From Aestuariibacter sp. GS-14 (GTDB lineage: Bacteria > Pseudomonadota > Gammaproteobacteria > Enterobacterales > Alteromonadaceae), in the NCBI RefSeq assembly GCF_006494365.1, contig NZ_VHIP01000007.1:1-64000 (forward strand): a stretch of DNA of 64,000 bases, read 5' to 3'. Within the stretch, counting starts at the first letter, position 1; each line of letters starts with the position of its first letter. The notes beneath the pieces were generated by a model. That model was not told the origin of the DNA, ran no database searches, and saw nothing but the letters and a program-made list of their open reading frames with translations. The translations under genes and the position numbers were made by a program. Below, in pieces: positions 43,867 through 52,994 of the stretch.

Positions 43867-45384
43867 TTAGACCGGCAAATTGGCTTTGCAGTGCTTCGCA
43901 ATAAAGTCCTCGTGTCCGGGCATTACCTGCAGACACTTACCTGTCACCGTATGAATTTCTTCCATCCTACGATGTAACTCATCCTCTGAAAGTATATCGG
44001 CAATGGGATGATAGCGCTCGGGCTGAATGCCCTGACCGTGCATGACCGCAAACCAGCTTACGTGGTTAAATAACTCGTTATCGTGGCGGTATAAGCGGGC
44101 ATTTTGTTTGTAGATTTCGATGCGCTTGTGCAGCGACTCGGGAATATCCATGGTACGACAGTAATGCCAGAACGGGCTGTCGTTTCGGCGTGTGGCCTTG
44201 TAATGCAAAATCAAAAAGTCACGCACCTGCTCGTACTCAAGCCGCGTACGCTCATTGTAATAATCAATGTCGTGCTGATTAAACAGCTTGTCCGGGAAAT
44301 TCGTCATTAACCGGGCAATGGCGGTTTGAATTAAGTGTATCGACGTGGATTCCAGTGGCTCTAAGAAGCCAGATGCCAGGCCAAGCGACACTACATTTTT
44401 GTTCCAGGGCTTTTTGCGGATCCCGGCTTTAAAGCGCAGGTAATTGGGCTCGGAAATCGGTTTGCTGTTCAGGTCGGCGTACAGACTTTGCAATGCTGTG
44501 TCGTCGTCCATAAACTTGCTGCAATACACGTGGCCGTTGCCGGTGCGAGACTGCAGCGGAATTCGCCATTGCCAGCCTGCTGACTTTGCCGTAGCACGGG
44601 TGAAAGGGGTTAACTCGTCGAGCTTGTTGCTGGCTACCGCAATGGCCCGGTCGCAGGGCAAATAATGGGACCAGTCTTCGTAGCCGCTATTTAAGGTTTG
44701 TTCGATGAGCAGGCCTTTAAAGCCCGAGCAGTCGATAAACAAATCCCCATCAATGTGATGGCCGTTGTCGGTATCCACACTGGCTATATGGCCGTTTTCC
44801 GGATGCTGATTTACCTGGGTGATTTTGCCTTCCGTGCGCACTACGCCATTGGCTTCTGCTATACCGCGTAAGTGCTTGGCATACAGCATGGCATCGAATT
44901 GAAATGCGTAGGCAATGGTGCTCAGCGGCGAACCTTGTAGTTCAACCTGCGCACGCTGAAATTTATTGGCCTGGGCTGCCAGGATTTGCAGGTTAAATTC
45001 GTCGATGGGTTTGGCTTGCCCCATTTTTTGCTGGCGCAGCCACATGTGATGAAAGTGGATCCCTTCCATGTCCATGCCATAAGGCCCAAATGGGTGAATA
45101 TACGACTCACCGGTTTGCCCCCAGTCGACAAATTCGATCCCCAGCTTAAAAGTACCGTTGGTGAACTTAACGAAGTCGTTTTCGTTAATGCCCAGCAACC
45201 GGTTAAAGTACAGAATGTGCGGAATGGTTGCTTCGCCTACGCCTACCGTGCCGATTTCTTCTGACTCGATAAGCTGAATCGTAATGCTGTTGTCATTCAA
45301 CAGCTTTGACATAGCTGCGGCAGCCATCCACCCCGCAGTACCACCGCCTACAATGACAATCTTTTTAATACTGTGCTCTGACAT
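43867..45384 (-). CDS. flavin-dependent tryptophan-halogenase-family protein (copy 4 of operon)
   Basis: A 505-residue flavoprotein. The FAD-binding motif GGGTAGW (13-19), the family motif VGVGEATIP, the halogenase lysine Lys80 in GTFKLGIEF, the signature W-x-W-x-I-P as GWQWRIP and the active-site Glu in LEPLEST are all present. It thus keeps the residues needed to form and use hypohalous acid. Such genes are frequent beside TBDRs for saccharides in marine bacteria, where the substrate is unsettled; true tryptophan halogenation is not implied. It is the last gene of the GH3-halogenase operon, and its ATG overlaps the preceding stop (TAATG). Confidence 0.9.
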   Translation of the reverse strand: MSEHSIKKIVIVGGGTAGWMAAAAMSKLLNDNSITIQLIESEEIGTVGVGEATIPHILYFNRLLGINENDFVKFTNGTFKLGIEFVDWGQTGESYIHPFGPYGMDMEGIHFHHMWLRQQKMGQAKPIDEFNLQILAAQANKFQRAQVELQGSPLSTIAYAFQFDAMLYAKHLRGIAEANGVVRTEGKITQVNQHPENGHIASVDTDNGHHIDGDLFIDCSGFKGLLIEQTLNSGYEDWSHYLPCDRAIAVASNKLDELTPFTRATAKSAGWQWRIPLQSRTGNGHVYCSKFMDDDTALQSLYADLNSKPISEPNYLRFKAGIRKKPWNKNVVSLGLASGFLEPLESTSIHLIQTAIARLMTNFPDKLFNQHDIDYYNERTRLEYEQVRDFLILHYKATRRNDSPFWHYCRTMDIPESLHKRIEIYKQNARLYRHDNELFNHVSWFAVMHGQGIQPERYHPIADILSEDELHRRMEEIHTVTGKCLQVMPGHEDFIAKHCKANLPV

Positions 45385-46928
45385 TATTGTCGTCCCATTG
45401 AAAATGTTGGGTTTGGTTGCATGGCGGTATATTTATCAATAAACATCGCATGGTCCGGCAGTCGGGCAACAGCTTGTTCCATGGCCTGCTTCATGGAGTT
45501 AAGACTGCGCTGAATATCGGCCACCGGGATATTAGCCAGAATTGGGTCGAAGGTGTTGGGGAATATGCCCTGGCCAACCATTACCGCTACCCAGCTGGAG
45601 CGGGTAAAGAGTTCATGATCGTCTCTGAATACGCGGCCGCCTTGCTGAAAAAGCGTCATCTTATGTGTTAGCGAGTCTGGTATATCCATATCTCGCACAT
45701 AGCGCCAGAACGGGCTGTCATCGCGGGTGGTGGCTTTGTAATGCAGAATAATAAAGTCGCGTACCTGTTCGAATTCCCGGCTCATTAATCGGTTGTATTC
45801 ATTACGGATCACAGGGTGTAGCCCGGCATCCGGGTACAGTGAAATGAAGCGACTGATACCCTGTTGAATCAAAAACAACGAGGTAGATTCCAGCGGCTCC
45901 AGAAAACCGGCCGACAAGCCAATACCAATGCAGTTTTTCTCCCAAAAGGCTTCCTGGCAGCCGGTTTTAAACTGAATGGTACGCACTTCTGAGATGGGTT
46001 TGCTGTCGAGTCCGTCGAGCAGAACCTGACGAGCCTGGTCGTGATCAATAAAACGGTCACAGTAGATGTGCCCATTACCGACGCGCTGCTGGGTAGGTAT
46101 GCGCCATTGCCAGCCAGCGGCTTTTGCCGTTGAACGCGTGAAGGGAAGGACTTTGCTGGTTTGTTCTGTGGCGACCGTTTGCGCCGTGTTACACGGCAGC
46201 CAGTGGCTCCAGTCTCGGAATTTCACGCCCAGTGTGTCGCCGAGTAATAAAGACCGGAATCCCGAGCAATCGAAAAATAACTCGCCGCCTACGGTGGTGC
46301 CATCTTCCAGTGTCAGACCAGCAATATTGCCGGTGTCTGTGTGTTGTTGCACGCTGGCAATTTTGCCCTCAATGCGTTTAACGCCACGCTGTTCTGCGTA
46401 TTTTCGTAAATAGGCGGCATAAGCGGTGGCATCAAAGTGATAGGCGTAGCGCAAATGTGAGAGCACCGAGTTGGGGTTTTGCTCAGGCAGCACAAACTTG
46501 TTCTGTTTCGCTGCGACTGCGCAGATGCTGTAGTCTTCAAGCTCACAGGTATTTCCGGCTGTCAGGGTATGCAGCCAGTACTGATGAAAGTCGACGCCGT
46601 TCATATCGACGCCGTGTCCGCCAAATGGGTGGAAGTAACTGTCGCCTAACTTGCCCCAGTCGTTAAACTCGATACCCAGTTTAAAAGTGCCGTTGGTGGC
46701 TTTAATAAATTCACTCTCGCTGATGCCCAGTAATTTATTAAAGTTGATCATGTCGGGGATTGTGGCTTCCCCTACACCAATGGTGCCAATCTGTTCAGAC
46801 TCCACCAGGGTAATCTTAACGTCGCCAGTGGGCAGCATGCGAGACAGCGCGGCGGCGGTCATCCAACCGGCGGAGCCGCCGCCGACAATGGTTATGTGTT
46901 TTATGATGTTTGGCATTGTGTCTTTCAT
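45384..46928 (-). CDS. flavin-dependent tryptophan-halogenase-family protein (copy 3 of operon)
   Basis: A 514-residue flavoprotein with GGGSAGW (16-22), IGVGEATIP, Lys83 in GTFKLGIEF, GWQWRIP and LEPLEST, so all halogenase hallmarks are intact. It closely parallels the other two intact copies along its length, and the C-terminal segments (FILHYKATTRDDSPFW, GQGIFPNTFDP) are shared. This indicates duplication within the locus. The start at 46928 is preceded by a weak GAAGAA; ATG 46916 is an alternative. It follows the degenerate copy by 27 bases and overlaps the next gene by one base. Confidence 0.9.
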   Translation of the reverse strand: MKDTMPNIIKHITIVGGGSAGWMTAAALSRMLPTGDVKITLVESEQIGTIGVGEATIPDMINFNKLLGISESEFIKATNGTFKLGIEFNDWGKLGDSYFHPFGGHGVDMNGVDFHQYWLHTLTAGNTCELEDYSICAVAAKQNKFVLPEQNPNSVLSHLRYAYHFDATAYAAYLRKYAEQRGVKRIEGKIASVQQHTDTGNIAGLTLEDGTTVGGELFFDCSGFRSLLLGDTLGVKFRDWSHWLPCNTAQTVATEQTSKVLPFTRSTAKAAGWQWRIPTQQRVGNGHIYCDRFIDHDQARQVLLDGLDSKPISEVRTIQFKTGCQEAFWEKNCIGIGLSAGFLEPLESTSLFLIQQGISRFISLYPDAGLHPVIRNEYNRLMSREFEQVRDFIILHYKATTRDDSPFWRYVRDMDIPDSLTHKMTLFQQGGRVFRDDHELFTRSSWVAVMVGQGIFPNTFDPILANIPVADIQRSLNSMKQAMEQAVARLPDHAMFIDKYTAMQPNPTFSMGRQ

Positions 46929-46955
46929 TTTGTTCTTCGTGACCTTGCTGCGTTC

Positions 46956-48452
46956 TTATTGGCTGCGCTTTTGAGACAGATAAGCCATTAGCTTTTCCAG
47001 GTAGATAGCGTGAGGCGGCATTTGGCTCACCACCTGCTGAATCACATTGCCCATGCCGTTTAATTGATTCGCCATCTCCGCGCGTGGCACCTGATCTGCC
47101 ACTATGTCGTAAGTTTGTGGGCGGCGCTGCATACCGCTGTGCAGCATAAGCCAGTCCTGTTCATTAAAGGGTTCTAAATCGTAGCTTACAAGCATACCCC
47201 TGTGATTATATTGAGTGAGTTTGCGGGTAAGTTTCTCACTTTGCACAGACTGCGCAGCCTGTTGCCAATAGGCATGCTCTGGCAAGGAATCTTGCCGATG
47301 TTCAAACGCAAACAACGCACCTTGGAATAAACCAGTATGTTCGATATCGGCAATAAAGCGGCGGTTATATTCAGTTGCCTCAGCCAGCATCGTGTTGGTT
47401 ACCGGAATGAGTTCCAGCAAGCGCTGAATATCGCGCATCAGCATCATCAATGGCGCAGGTGTGAGAGGCTCTATCACACTGGCTGCCTGACCTATAGCGA
47501 CGCAGTTACCTGTCCAGGCTTGTTGCCGGTGCCCGGCGCTAAACGCCATGGCAATACTGGCCTGTGCCCCGTGAGCGTCTATCGCCTGTGATTTCTGTTC
47601 AGGCGAACACACGGTTAATCGTTGAATGCTATCGCGCAGATAGGTGTCGGCTTGCCAGCCAAACTCACGTGCACGAATGTGCCTGTGTGTAGGCAGTGTC
47701 TCACCGCGTTGCAGTGTGCTGTGAATAGCAAACAGGGTTCGCGCATTTTCGACCTGGCTTTTGGAGGCTTGGTTATTTTGTTCTAGCGTGGAATACACCT
47801 TTGCATCAGGACCGCTGCAGTCGATATATAAATCTGCTTCAATCCGCTGCCCGTTGTCGAGTTGCAAGCTGGTAATACTTATATCGCCAGTGTCTGTAGC
47901 CACCTCTGAAATGCTCGCATTGATCACCGTTACCTTGCTGCTGAGTTTACTTGCATACAGCGCGCTTAATGCGCTGGCATCAAATTGATACCCGTATTCT
48001 GCTCTGGAAAGCGGATGGCGATTGTCTTCAGGCGGGTGGGCAAATTTACCGGTTTTGTCGGCCTGTGCATTGATTAGATAAGTTGCCAGCTCGGTTTCAC
48101 CGTGGCGGGTAACAAAGTGATGTAAGCCTACGCCGCGCATGGCGGGAAACGGCAAATGAAAGCCCTGTAACCACGAGCAGGGTGTCATGGCCCAGCGATC
48201 AAAATAATTGCCCCAGCAGAATGTACTGTTGGTGTTAAACAACAAGTCAGGCTCAGACACGCCAAGTGTAAGGTGAAACGGGTACAAGTGTGGTGCACTG
48301 ATGCTGCCATACAAACAATCCAGTTCGGCATGTTTTGCACTGCTAACCAGAGTTAAAGTGATGTCAGGCGGCAGTTGCTGCTGTAACGCAAGTGCGGTCA
48401 TGTTCGCTGCAAGGCCGTTACCGGCAATGACAATACGTTTTATACCGGGCAT
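46956..48452 (-). CDS. degenerate halogenase-family flavoprotein lacking catalytic motifs (copy 2 of operon)
   Basis: About 498 residues from ATG 48452, which has a G-rich site and lies one base past the preceding stop; the longer frame from 48521 overlaps that gene and is not family-like. It keeps the overall halogenase length and fold (YQFDASALSALYA, DLYIDCSGPDAK, AIGQAASVIEPL). However, the dinucleotide motif is AGNGLAANM instead of GGGxAGW, VGVGEATIP is missing, and Lys is replaced by Cys79 in STFCWGNYF. W-x-W-x-I-P is GWQADTYL, and LEPLES is IEPLTPA. It cannot be a standard halogenase. It may be a structural partner, a different oxidoreductase or a decaying copy. The reading frame is intact and coupled, which argues for a retained role. 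Confidence 0.82.
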   Translation of the reverse strand: MPGIKRIVIAGNGLAANMTALALQQQLPPDITLTLVSSAKHAELDCLYGSISAPHLYPFHLTLGVSEPDLLFNTNSTFCWGNYFDRWAMTPCSWLQGFHLPFPAMRGVGLHHFVTRHGETELATYLINAQADKTGKFAHPPEDNRHPLSRAEYGYQFDASALSALYASKLSSKVTVINASISEVATDTGDISITSLQLDNGQRIEADLYIDCSGPDAKVYSTLEQNNQASKSQVENARTLFAIHSTLQRGETLPTHRHIRAREFGWQADTYLRDSIQRLTVCSPEQKSQAIDAHGAQASIAMAFSAGHRQQAWTGNCVAIGQAASVIEPLTPAPLMMLMRDIQRLLELIPVTNTMLAEATEYNRRFIADIEHTGLFQGALFAFEHRQDSLPEHAYWQQAAQSVQSEKLTRKLTQYNHRGMLVSYDLEPFNEQDWLMLHSGMQRRPQTYDIVADQVPRAEMANQLNGMGNVIQQVVSQMPPHAIYLEKLMAYLSQKRSQ

Positions 48453-48453
48453 G

Positions 48454-50013
48454 CTAATTGCCCCCCGACGTTGTTGATGCCATCGCAGACATAAGCGGCT
48501 TACTGTTTGATGCCGCGCCATAGCGGGTAAGGAATTCGCGGTGCAGTGGCGTGTTATTTACCGAGCTAAGGATGGCCTTGCGCATGCGCTCGCTGGTTTG
48601 GATAAATTCCGCATCAGAGGTGTTATTTACCCGCGGATCGAATCCTGTTGGCATCAAATTCTGCCCCAGTAATACCGCTATCCAACTGGGTGGCAGGAAC
48701 ACACCAAACTCGTAACGCTGAATATAGCCACGACTCAGCCACAGTTCGATTTTGGTTTGCAAGCTGTCGGGCAGGGGCAGGTTACGGAAGTATCGCCACA
48801 TGTCACTGTCGTCGCGCTTCGTAGCAACATAGTGCAGTAACAGGAAGTCTCTTACCCGTTCGAAGTTAAGTGCCATTCGGCGGTTGTATTCGTCGGCATC
48901 CTGTTGCTGGATGCGTTGCTGCGGGAACAGCTCAATTAACGTGGTGATCCCCTCCTGAATTAAGTGTATGGATGTGGACTCCAGCGGCTCTAAAAAACCT
49001 GAAGACAGGCCAATGGCCACTACATTCTTTTCCCAGCATACATTACGTCGACCCGCTTTAAAGTAGAGCTGATTAGGCTCGGCCAGCGGCTTGCCATCCA
49101 GCGCGTTTAGCAACTGACTACAGGCTTCGTCGTCGGAGATATGCTCGCTCCAGTACACAAAGCCATTGCCGGTGCGGTGTTGCAGCGGAATTCGCCATTG
49201 CCACCCTGCCGCTTTGGCGGTTGCTCTGGTATAAGGCATCAGTGGGTCGGTACTTTCGCAGGGTATAGCCACGGCGCGGTTACAGGGTAACCATTCAGAC
49301 CAATCGTCGTAGCCGGCGTGTAAGGTTTGTTCTATTAATAAGCCTCTGAAGCCAGAGCAATCTACAAAGAAGTCGCCTTCAATTACCGCCTGGTTGTCCA
49401 GTATCAGTGATACTATTTCGCCGGTGTCGTTGTGTTGTTTAACCTCAACGATTTTGCCTTCAGTGCGTATTACGCCTTTTGCCTGAGCATAGCGTCGTAG
49501 AAATTTGGCGTACAGTGAGGAGTCAAACTGATACGCGTAACCGTAGTGTTGTTCGATGTTGCTGGATGACGGTTCGGGTATGCGGAACTTGTTGTGTTTT
49601 GCCGACATTACGCCCGCAGCATATTCATGTAATGATGTGGTGATGACACCGCTCTGAAAATGCTTTAGCCAGTGTTGGTAAAACTCGACGTTATTGATTG
49701 GCAAGCCAAAGTCGCCAAAGGGGTGAATATAGCTTTCGCCCAGGTTACCCCAGTCACAAAACTCGATCCCTAGTTTTATAGTGGCTTCGGTTTCCCGCAT
49801 AAATGCGGCTTCATCAATGCCCAGCGCGGAATTAAAAAAGCGAATGTGGGGCAGCGTAGCTTCGCCAACCCCTACGGTGCCGATACTGTCAGACTCAATG
49901 AGCTCGATATCAATCGCCAGGCCTTGTAGCTTGTTAGCCAGCGCTGCGGCGGTCATCCAACCGGCAGTGCCGCCACCTACAATTACCACTCGCTTAATGT
50001 CATTCCGGTTCAC
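48454..50013 (-). CDS. flavin-dependent tryptophan-halogenase-family protein (copy 1 of operon)
   Basis: A 519-residue flavoprotein with GGGTAGW (13-19), VGVGEATLP, Lys80 in ATIKLGIEF, GWQWRIP and LEPLEST, so the halogenase active site is complete. It is the first of four related genes after GH3, from which it is separated by about 100 bases that contain two hairpins. The degenerate copy begins one base after its TAG stop. Likely cytoplasmic, since no signal peptide is visible, and dependent on a separate flavin reductase that is not encoded here. Confidence 0.9.
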   Translation of the reverse strand: MNRNDIKRVVIVGGGTAGWMTAAALANKLQGLAIDIELIESDSIGTVGVGEATLPHIRFFNSALGIDEAAFMRETEATIKLGIEFCDWGNLGESYIHPFGDFGLPINNVEFYQHWLKHFQSGVITTSLHEYAAGVMSAKHNKFRIPEPSSSNIEQHYGYAYQFDSSLYAKFLRRYAQAKGVIRTEGKIVEVKQHNDTGEIVSLILDNQAVIEGDFFVDCSGFRGLLIEQTLHAGYDDWSEWLPCNRAVAIPCESTDPLMPYTRATAKAAGWQWRIPLQHRTGNGFVYWSEHISDDEACSQLLNALDGKPLAEPNQLYFKAGRRNVCWEKNVVAIGLSSGFLEPLESTSIHLIQEGITTLIELFPQQRIQQQDADEYNRRMALNFERVRDFLLLHYVATKRDDSDMWRYFRNLPLPDSLQTKIELWLSRGYIQRYEFGVFLPPSWIAVLLGQNLMPTGFDPRVNNTSDAEFIQTSERMRKAILSSVNNTPLHREFLTRYGAASNSKPLMSAMASTTSGGN

Positions 50014-50034
50014 GTTGCTTTTTTATTCCTTATG

Positions 50035-50099
50035 GCGCAATGATGCGAATTTACTCCCATCATTGCGCATGTTGCAGGCCCTCACAAGTCGTAAGGGCC
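50035..50099 (-). other. two intercistronic hairpins between GH3 and the first halogenase
   Basis: GCGCAATGATG (50035-50045) pairs perfectly with 50058-50068, and GGCCCTTAC pairs with GTGAGGGCC (50077-50099, one G-T pair, 5-base loop). Neither has a T-run. They could set processing or relative expression of the secreted GH3 and the flavoproteins. Confidence 0.55.
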
Positions 50100-50114
50100 G
50101 ACTTTTATTTATGG

Positions 50115-52703
50115 CTACTGACAACTCAGCGTTGCGGCATCAGCCTTACCCGGTACGCTGGCAATATTGGTGACACTCAGGTCGACATTGCCTTCCATGC
50201 TTAAGGCAAATGGCACAACGATGTCACCTAAGCGTATCCCTTGCGCGGTAAAACAGGCTAAGTCGACCGACATCTCGCTCCATTCACCCTGAGGTAATTG
50301 CTGCATGTATTCGGTGATATCCAGGTAAGCTCTGCAAGAGCCTTCCGGATCCGCCGTGCCTTCGCAGTTCATACCCAGCTTAATGGTTGCGTTGTCGATG
50401 TCGTCTGCTTTTACTTCAAAGCTTAACGCTGCTTTGGCTTGTAAATCAGACAGCATGTCTTCGCGGAAATGGCTCTTGCTCACAATGCGAAGTTCCGCTG
50501 GTTGCGTGCCGTCTACGGTGAGTTTCACCGCATCTTCCTGCACCACTTTGTCAACGGTACGGAAGGTTAACGAGCCGAGCGTGTGAACACTGGCGCTTAC
50601 GTTGACGTACTGGCCGCCAGAGAGCAATGCCATTTCCCAGGGCGCGTGCATTTTGCCATCAAACATCTTACGCACCTGCACGTCATCCATGTCCAGTTCA
50701 AAGCTCTCGTTAAGATCGTCGGCAAGCACGTTCTCGTCGCCATAGGTCAAACCAAAGCCATAAGGCAGGAGTGGCGCGTAGTCTTCGTCTCCGCGGTTAA
50801 GCACTGTTTGCGTTGGGCTTTTCGGCCAGGAATACGACAGCTTACCTTTGAAGTCGTGTTGTAATGAGCCGTCTTTGTTCGTCAGTAGTACATCGGCAAC
50901 GGCCAGCCCTTCAGAGCCGGGTAGCCAGGCCGCCACAAATGCATCGGAACTGTTTAGTTCGGCATTTACCCACATAGGGCGTCCGCTGATGAACACCGAG
51001 ACCACAGGAATGCCTTGGGACTTAAGCTTTTTCAGTAGAGCTAAATCCGTTTTATTGCCGCGCTGGTATTCGAGGTTCTCACGATCACCGTGCCCCTCTG
51101 CATAAGGCTCTTCACCAAACACCACAATGGCAACATCCGGCTTTTGCGAGTAGTTACCTTGTTCGCTGAGTATTACTGTACCGCCTGCTGCCTCAACCTG
51201 TGATTTGATGCCATCGTAAATGGACGAACCGCCCGGGAAATCGGCATTGGTGTTATTGGTACCCTGCCAGGTAATGGTCCAGCCACCAGACTGCTTGCCA
51301 ATATTATTGGCACCGTCACCCGCTACCAGAATCGTTTGGGTGGGGTCGAGGGGTAACAGGTTTGCTTTGTTTTTAAGAAGTACCAGTGATTCGCGTACCG
51401 CCTGGCGGGCCACTTCGCGGTGGGCGTCTTGTCCAATCAGTTCTGTTTTACCTGAAAACTTGCGCTTGGCAGGGCTGGGCTTGTCAAACAATCCGGCACG
51501 TAATTTCACGCGCAGAATGCGCGTTACCGCATCATCAATACGTGACAGAGGAATAGTGCCGTCTTTAACCTGCGCAATGGTGTTTTCGTACAAGGGTTTC
51601 CAGGCTTGAGTGGGCACCATATATACATCCAGACCTGCGTTAACTGCCTGTGGGCAGTTGTCGTTAGTGCAGCCCGCAATCTGACCATGACCATTCCAGT
51701 CACCTACCACAAACCCATCGAAGCCCATACGGTCTTTCAGTACGGTAGTAAGCAGGTACTTACTACCGTGTATTTTCTTGCCATGCCAGCTGTTAAACGA
51801 CGCCATCACGGTTTGTGCACCCACGGTTAAGCCTTCTACGTAACCTTGCGCGTGAATATCGAAGAGCTCTTGTTCGGATGCAACGTTGTTGCCTTGGTCA
51901 TCGCCGCCTTCAGTGCCGCCATCGCCTAAGAAGTGCTTAACTGTGCTGATTACCCGGTTGTCACTCAAAAAGTCTTTATTCGCATGGCCCTGCAAGCCGT
52001 TAATAATGGCCTTGGCGTATTCACCTACAATGACAGGATCTTCCGAGTAACCTTCATAGGTACGGCCCCAGCGGTCGTCCCGGACTGTGGCAACGGTAGG
52101 TGCGAATACCCAGTCAATGCCGGTTACCATGACTTCCGTTGCCGTTACATTGGCGATTTTTTCAATTAATTCAGGATTGTTTGCGGCACCCAGGCCGATG
52201 TTGTGTGGAAACAGCGTGGCGCCGATTACATTGTTATGGCCGTGTACCGCGTCGGTGCCCCACATAGTAGGGATGCTTGAACCATCAAGTGAATCATCAA
52301 CTGACGCCTGGTACATGTCTTCGGCTAACTGAATCCAGTCGGCCGGTGTGGCGTGTTTATTATTATTCGGGAAGGCACCACCGCCATTAAGGTAAGAACC
52401 AAACCCATATTTGCGCATGTCTTCAACGGTGATGTCGCGTATTTCAGGCTGAATCATTTGCGCGACTTTTTGTTCCAGCGTCATCGAACTTAGTAGCTCA
52501 GCTATTCTGGCTTCTATGGCCGGATCCTGTTTTACTACTATATCCAGCTTGGGCCAGATATCTGCGGTTTGACTGTTATCGCCCGGTTGGCTGCTTTCAC
52601 CCGGTAAAGCGGGCTCGACAGTGTTGCTCTGTTCCTGATCTTTGGCACAACCCGCCAGCATTAAAGTGGTGACGCTTGCCAGTACAATTGATTTTATTTC
52701 CAT
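50115..52703 (-). CDS. GH3 exo-beta-glucosidase lipoprotein (ExoP-like)
   Basis: An 862-residue lipoprotein (signal ending LAG-C). The two GH3 catalytic domains cover about residues 60-640. The nucleophile Asp is in GFDGFVVGDWNGHG, and substrate motifs WVFAPTVATVRDDRWGRTYEGYSED and KHFLGDGGTEGG are typical. A C-terminal beta-sandwich (about 690-860) resembles that of the Pseudoalteromonas exo-1,3/1,4-beta-glucanase ExoP. It releases glucose from the ends of beta-glucan oligosaccharides in the periplasm. It heads an operon with four halogenase-family genes and carries a LacI-type operator about 280 bases upstream, the same 14-mer as in the TBDR promoter. Confidence 0.94.
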   Translation of the reverse strand: MEIKSIVLASVTTLMLAGCAKDQEQSNTVEPALPGESSQPGDNSQTADIWPKLDIVVKQDPAIEARIAELLSSMTLEQKVAQMIQPEIRDITVEDMRKYGFGSYLNGGGAFPNNNKHATPADWIQLAEDMYQASVDDSLDGSSIPTMWGTDAVHGHNNVIGATLFPHNIGLGAANNPELIEKIANVTATEVMVTGIDWVFAPTVATVRDDRWGRTYEGYSEDPVIVGEYAKAIINGLQGHANKDFLSDNRVISTVKHFLGDGGTEGGDDQGNNVASEQELFDIHAQGYVEGLTVGAQTVMASFNSWHGKKIHGSKYLLTTVLKDRMGFDGFVVGDWNGHGQIAGCTNDNCPQAVNAGLDVYMVPTQAWKPLYENTIAQVKDGTIPLSRIDDAVTRILRVKLRAGLFDKPSPAKRKFSGKTELIGQDAHREVARQAVRESLVLLKNKANLLPLDPTQTILVAGDGANNIGKQSGGWTITWQGTNNTNADFPGGSSIYDGIKSQVEAAGGTVILSEQGNYSQKPDVAIVVFGEEPYAEGHGDRENLEYQRGNKTDLALLKKLKSQGIPVVSVFISGRPMWVNAELNSSDAFVAAWLPGSEGLAVADVLLTNKDGSLQHDFKGKLSYSWPKSPTQTVLNRGDEDYAPLLPYGFGLTYGDENVLADDLNESFELDMDDVQVRKMFDGKMHAPWEMALLSGGQYVNVSASVHTLGSLTFRTVDKVVQEDAVKLTVDGTQPAELRIVSKSHFREDMLSDLQAKAALSFEVKADDIDNATIKLGMNCEGTADPEGSCRAYLDITEYMQQLPQGEWSEMSVDLACFTAQGIRLGDIVVPFALSMEGNVDLSVTNIASVPGKADAATLSCQ

Positions 52704-52806
52704 TAGCAGTATTCCATGATGATTTTTGTATAACGTGCATGTTGTCTTTCAAGTCATCAAAAACAATGGGTAAGTAGCAGCTAATTGGCGGGACATATGA
52801 AAGTTG

Positions 52807-52870
52807 CACTTCACAGTAACCAATGCGTATTCCCAACCACGAAGGAATTGCGTGTGTCCTGTGAAGTGCG
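52807..52870 (-). other. structured 5' leader element of the GH3 mRNA
   Basis: GCACTTCACAG (52807-52817) is the exact inverse of CTGTGAAGTGC (52860-52870). The 42 bases between them contain an inner ATTCC / GGAAT pair. If transcription starts near the operator at 52981, this forms a large stem-loop in the GH3 leader. It does not match any riboswitch I know. Confidence 0.4.
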
Positions 52871-52980
52871 CAAAAGAGACTATGGCCTCAGGCTTTCATG
52901 TTCCCATTTTTACGTTTTTTGTTATTAGACTTGCTCGTCGGCTAAATCACACACCAGGTAAAATGCCGGTTTTGTCAAAT

Positions 52981-52994
52981 TGAAAGCGCTTACA
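52981..52994 (-). promoter_or_regulatory. LacI-type operator of the GH3-halogenase operon
   Basis: TGAAAGCGCTTACA (plus-strand reading) is identical to operator 2 of the TBDR at 39184-39197. On the minus strand it is followed a few bases later by TTGACA, a possible -35 box, which suits repression. No fitting -10 was confirmed. Confidence 0.65.

Noticed and set aside
43867-50013. Reading the four flavoprotein genes as a secondary-metabolite cluster
   Set aside because: No NRPS, PKS, prenyltransferase or resistance gene is nearby. The TBDR/GH3 context and shared operator fit carbohydrate use better.
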